Assembly: GCA_943704415.1 (NCBI GenBank)
Contig: CALSCO010000912.1
Location: forward strand, 1 to 44,293
Length of the DNA stretch: 44,293 nt
Source: Parvularia atlantis
Lineage: Eukaryota > Opisthokonta > Rotosphaerida
Reading direction: 5' to 3'
Below, in pieces: positions 42,145 through 44,293 of the stretch. A model generated the notes under the pieces. The model saw nothing but the letters and a program-made list of their open reading frames with translations. It was not told the DNA's origin and did no database searches. Made by a program: the position numbers and the translations under genes. Numbering within the stretch: position 1 is the first letter of the stretch; each line of letters begins with the position of its first letter.

Positions 42145-44154
42145 ATGGCGCCGCAGCTCGAGGCCGAATCTGCGCCCGCCACGGTCGGCACAGTGCCGCA
42201 CGTGCCCGCGCTCGTCGTCTCGCACAAGCGCGCCGGCAAGAAGGCCGACGCGACGACGGCGGCAGCCCCAACGGCCGCGCCCGCCCCAACGGTCGCGGCC
42301 GAGGCGCCGCGCGCGTTCACGTGGCACGAGCTGGCGACGCACAACCGCGCCGACGACGCCTACATCGCGATCCGCGGCAAGGTGCGCCGCCCGGCCTCGT
42401 CCCTTGTGCCGCCGACGCGTGCCGCGCGCACGCGCAGGTCTACGACGTGACCCAGTGGATGCACCGGCACCCGGGCGGCCGCGACGTGTTGCTGTGCGCG
42501 GCCGGCCGCGACGTGACCAACGTGTTCGACTCGTACCACCAGCTCGCGACCGAGAAGATGCTGCAGTGCGCGCCCCTCCGCGCTCGAGTCGTCTCGTGCT
42601 GACTCCTGCTGCAGCAAATTCGAGGTCGGCGTGCTCGCGACCAACGAACTGCCCGTGTTCCCGGCCCGCAGCAAGTTCAACCTCACGCTGCGCCAGCGCG
42701 TCGAGGCGTACTTTCGCGACAACAATCTCGACCCCAAGGCACGCGCGGCCGCGCCGACTTTGCAGGTCGCGCTCCGCTGACACGGCGGACGCAGCACGCG
42801 CCGTGGATGTGGGTGCGCTACGCGTGTATCTTCAGCACCCTCGCGGTGTGCTGGTACGCGCAGCTCGTGCTCGCGCCGGTCTCGTTTGCGCTTGCGCTGC
42901 TGCCGGCGCTCGTGCTCGGCTGGTGCGGCGCGCTGGTGCGTCTGCCGGCGTCTGCTCTTCATGAAGTCATTCCGCTCACTGACTGGCTTCGCGCGCGCGC
43001 CGTTGCCGCAGATCGGCCTCATGCCCATGCACGATGGCTCGCACTTCTCGACGACGCATTCGCCGCTCGTGTGGAAGCTGCTGGGCGGCACGCACGACTT
43101 TTTCAACGGCGCCTCGTTCGTCCGCGCGCGCGCGCGCGCACGCCGCTTTGTACCGTCGCTGACCGGCGTGCCGCCCGTCCAGCTACCTCGTGTGGCTGTA
43201 CCAGCACATGCTCGGCCACCACGCCTACACCAACATCGACGGCGCCGACCCCGACATCGACTACGGCGATGGCGACATCCGGCGCATCAAGGGCAGCCAG
43301 CCGTGGTACATGCAGTACCTGTACCAGCACCTGTACGGCCCGGTCATCTACGGCCTGCTGGGCATGCGCACGCGTGCGCAAGACATCAACATCCTGCACG
43401 TGCTCAAGACCGACGGCCCGATCCGCGTCAACGAGCCGACGACGTCGCAGCTGGCCGTGTTCTGGGCCGGCAAGGTGCGGCGTGCGCCTCGTGCACAGTG
43501 GCAGCGGCTTCCCCTCATGCGGCCGTCGCGTGTGCGCGCAGGTGTTCCACGTGATCTACCGGCTCGTTGTGCCGGCGCTGTTCCTGCCGCTGTGGCAGGT
43601 CGTCGTGCTGTACGCCGTCGCCGACGCCGTCTCGTCGTACTGGCTCGCAATCCTGTTCCAGGCCAACCACGTCGTGTCCAACCTCGCCTGGCCGAAGCCA
43701 GACAAGCGCGGCGTGGTCAACATGGACTGGGCCGAGATGCAAGTACGCGCGCTGCCGCCGCACGCGTCGGCCGCTGACGTGCACGGGGCGCACGCGCACA
43801 CAGGTCGTCACGTCGCAGGACTACGCACACGGCTCGTGGTTCTGGACCGTGTTCTCGGGCTCGCTCAACTACCAGGTGCGGCGGGCTGCGCGCGTGCCCA
43901 GGTGCGGACTGAGCCGCCCGCGCAGGTCGTGCACCACCTGTTCCCGGGCATCAACCAGTTCTACTACCCGATGATTGCGCCGATCGTCATGCGCACGTGC
44001 GCCGAGTACGGCGTCCAGTACACGGTCCAAGTGCGTCTCGCGCAACAGGCGAAAATGCGCGTGTGCTGACGCGGGTGCGTGCCGTCAGAAAACGGCCGCG
44101 GCGGCCATCTGGGGCCACTTTGCGCACCTGTACACGATGGGCCGCGCGCACTGA
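42145..44154 (+). CDS. Cytochrome b5 front-end fatty-acid desaturase (Delta5-like)
   Basis: The ATG at 42145 begins MAPQLEAESAPATVGTVPHV. The cytochrome b5 domain follows (FTWHELATHNRADDAYIAIR, VYDVTQWMHRHPGGRDVLLC, NVFDSYHQLA), with the haem His in HPGG and in SYH. Membrane segments (ACIFSTLAVCWYAQLVLAPV, LALLPALVLGWCGALV) and the three histidine boxes come next: MPMHDGSHFS, WLYQHMLGHHAYTNIDGADP and VVHHLFPG, where the third begins with Gln as in front-end desaturases. The block HHAYTNIDGADPDIDYGDGD resembles Delta5 desaturases of stramenopiles and fungi, which make arachidonic and eicosapentaenoic acid in the ER; regiospecificity is not proved. The last exon ends GHFAHLYTMGRAH and a TGA at 44152-44154. 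Divergent from TBL1, 161 bp. Confidence 0.93.
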
Positions 44155-44293
44155 CGCCGCTGGCTCAGCGGACGCACGATTTGCACGACAAGCGAAATGC
44201 TGTGTACGCATCAGTTACGCAGCACAGGAAAGATGAGGTCTGTACGGAGGCCGCTCCCGACAGTGCCGCTCACGCGCCGCGCCGCGCCGGCCC

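Noticed and set aside
1-44293. tRNA, rRNA or CRISPR arrays
   Set aside because: No cloverleaf with TTCRA box, no rRNA core sequence and no regularly spaced repeats were seen on either strand by eye.

Overview
This is a 44.3 kb stretch of a nuclear genome from a GC-rich, gene-dense, intron-rich protist. Genes sit on both strands, most are split by short introns (about 45-90 nt), and intergenic gaps are often under 200 bp. The introns follow a strict grammar: donor GTGCGY, a CTGAC or CTCAC branch-site-like motif, and a CAG acceptor. The gene set is eukaryotic throughout: ERO1, RasGAP, TBL1-type corepressor, SPD-2/CEP192-like protein, NIPA magnesium transporter, front-end fatty-acid desaturase, and cytosolic IleRS plus mitochondrial PheRS. 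The centrosomal ASH protein, the hybrid peroxidase and a cytochrome b5 front-end desaturase with a Delta5-like second His box would fit a heterotrophic stramenopile-type flagellate, but this is inference and the taxon is not proved. I see no viral element, transposon, tRNA, rRNA or CRISPR array.

Layout, left to right: a lipid-transfer protein with SMP, two START and two GOLD domains (+, 5' end cut by the window edge); ERO1 (-); a small basic protein (+); an unrecognised protein (-); a mitochondrial-type class I peroxidase (-); a tandem-C2 RasGAP (+); an EF-hand-like protein (+); the 3' half of a NIPA gene (-); a 3.6 kb segment holding a truncated quinone oxidoreductase (-), a GNAT-like protein (-) and an LRR protein (+); the 5' half of the same NIPA gene (-); a FUSC/ArAE-type membrane protein (+); a class I/II aminotransferase (-); cytosolic IleRS (+); a CCCH zinc-finger protein (-); a CEP192/SPD-2-like ASH protein (+); an acidic WD40/DUF2415-like protein (-); mitochondrial PheRS (+); TBL1/ebi (-); and a cytochrome b5 front-end desaturase (+).

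The most striking structural observation is that one NIPA gene is split by about 3.58 kb bounded by two same-orientation poly(C) tracts (C20 and C23). Deleting one tract plus the segment restores an 84-nt intron with matching phase (phase 1 to phase 1). The segment's edge also truncates the quinone oxidoreductase gene. This is either a homopolymer-mediated insertion or an assembly mis-join at poly(C). Other points of interest are the SMP-START-START-GOLD-GOLD architecture, an LRR gene with one 84-nt, phase-1 exon per repeat, three GC-AG introns in IleRS, a peroxidase combining cytochrome c peroxidase and ascorbate peroxidase residues, an extra Cys pair in ERO1, and several divergent gene pairs whose start codons lie only about 30-70 bp apart.

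The genes are not an operon or pathway. They are independent housekeeping, signalling and lipid or redox genes packed head-to-head and tail-to-tail. Exon boundaries were read by eye from splice motifs and family conservation, so exact ends of individual exons may be off even where the gene identity is secure.
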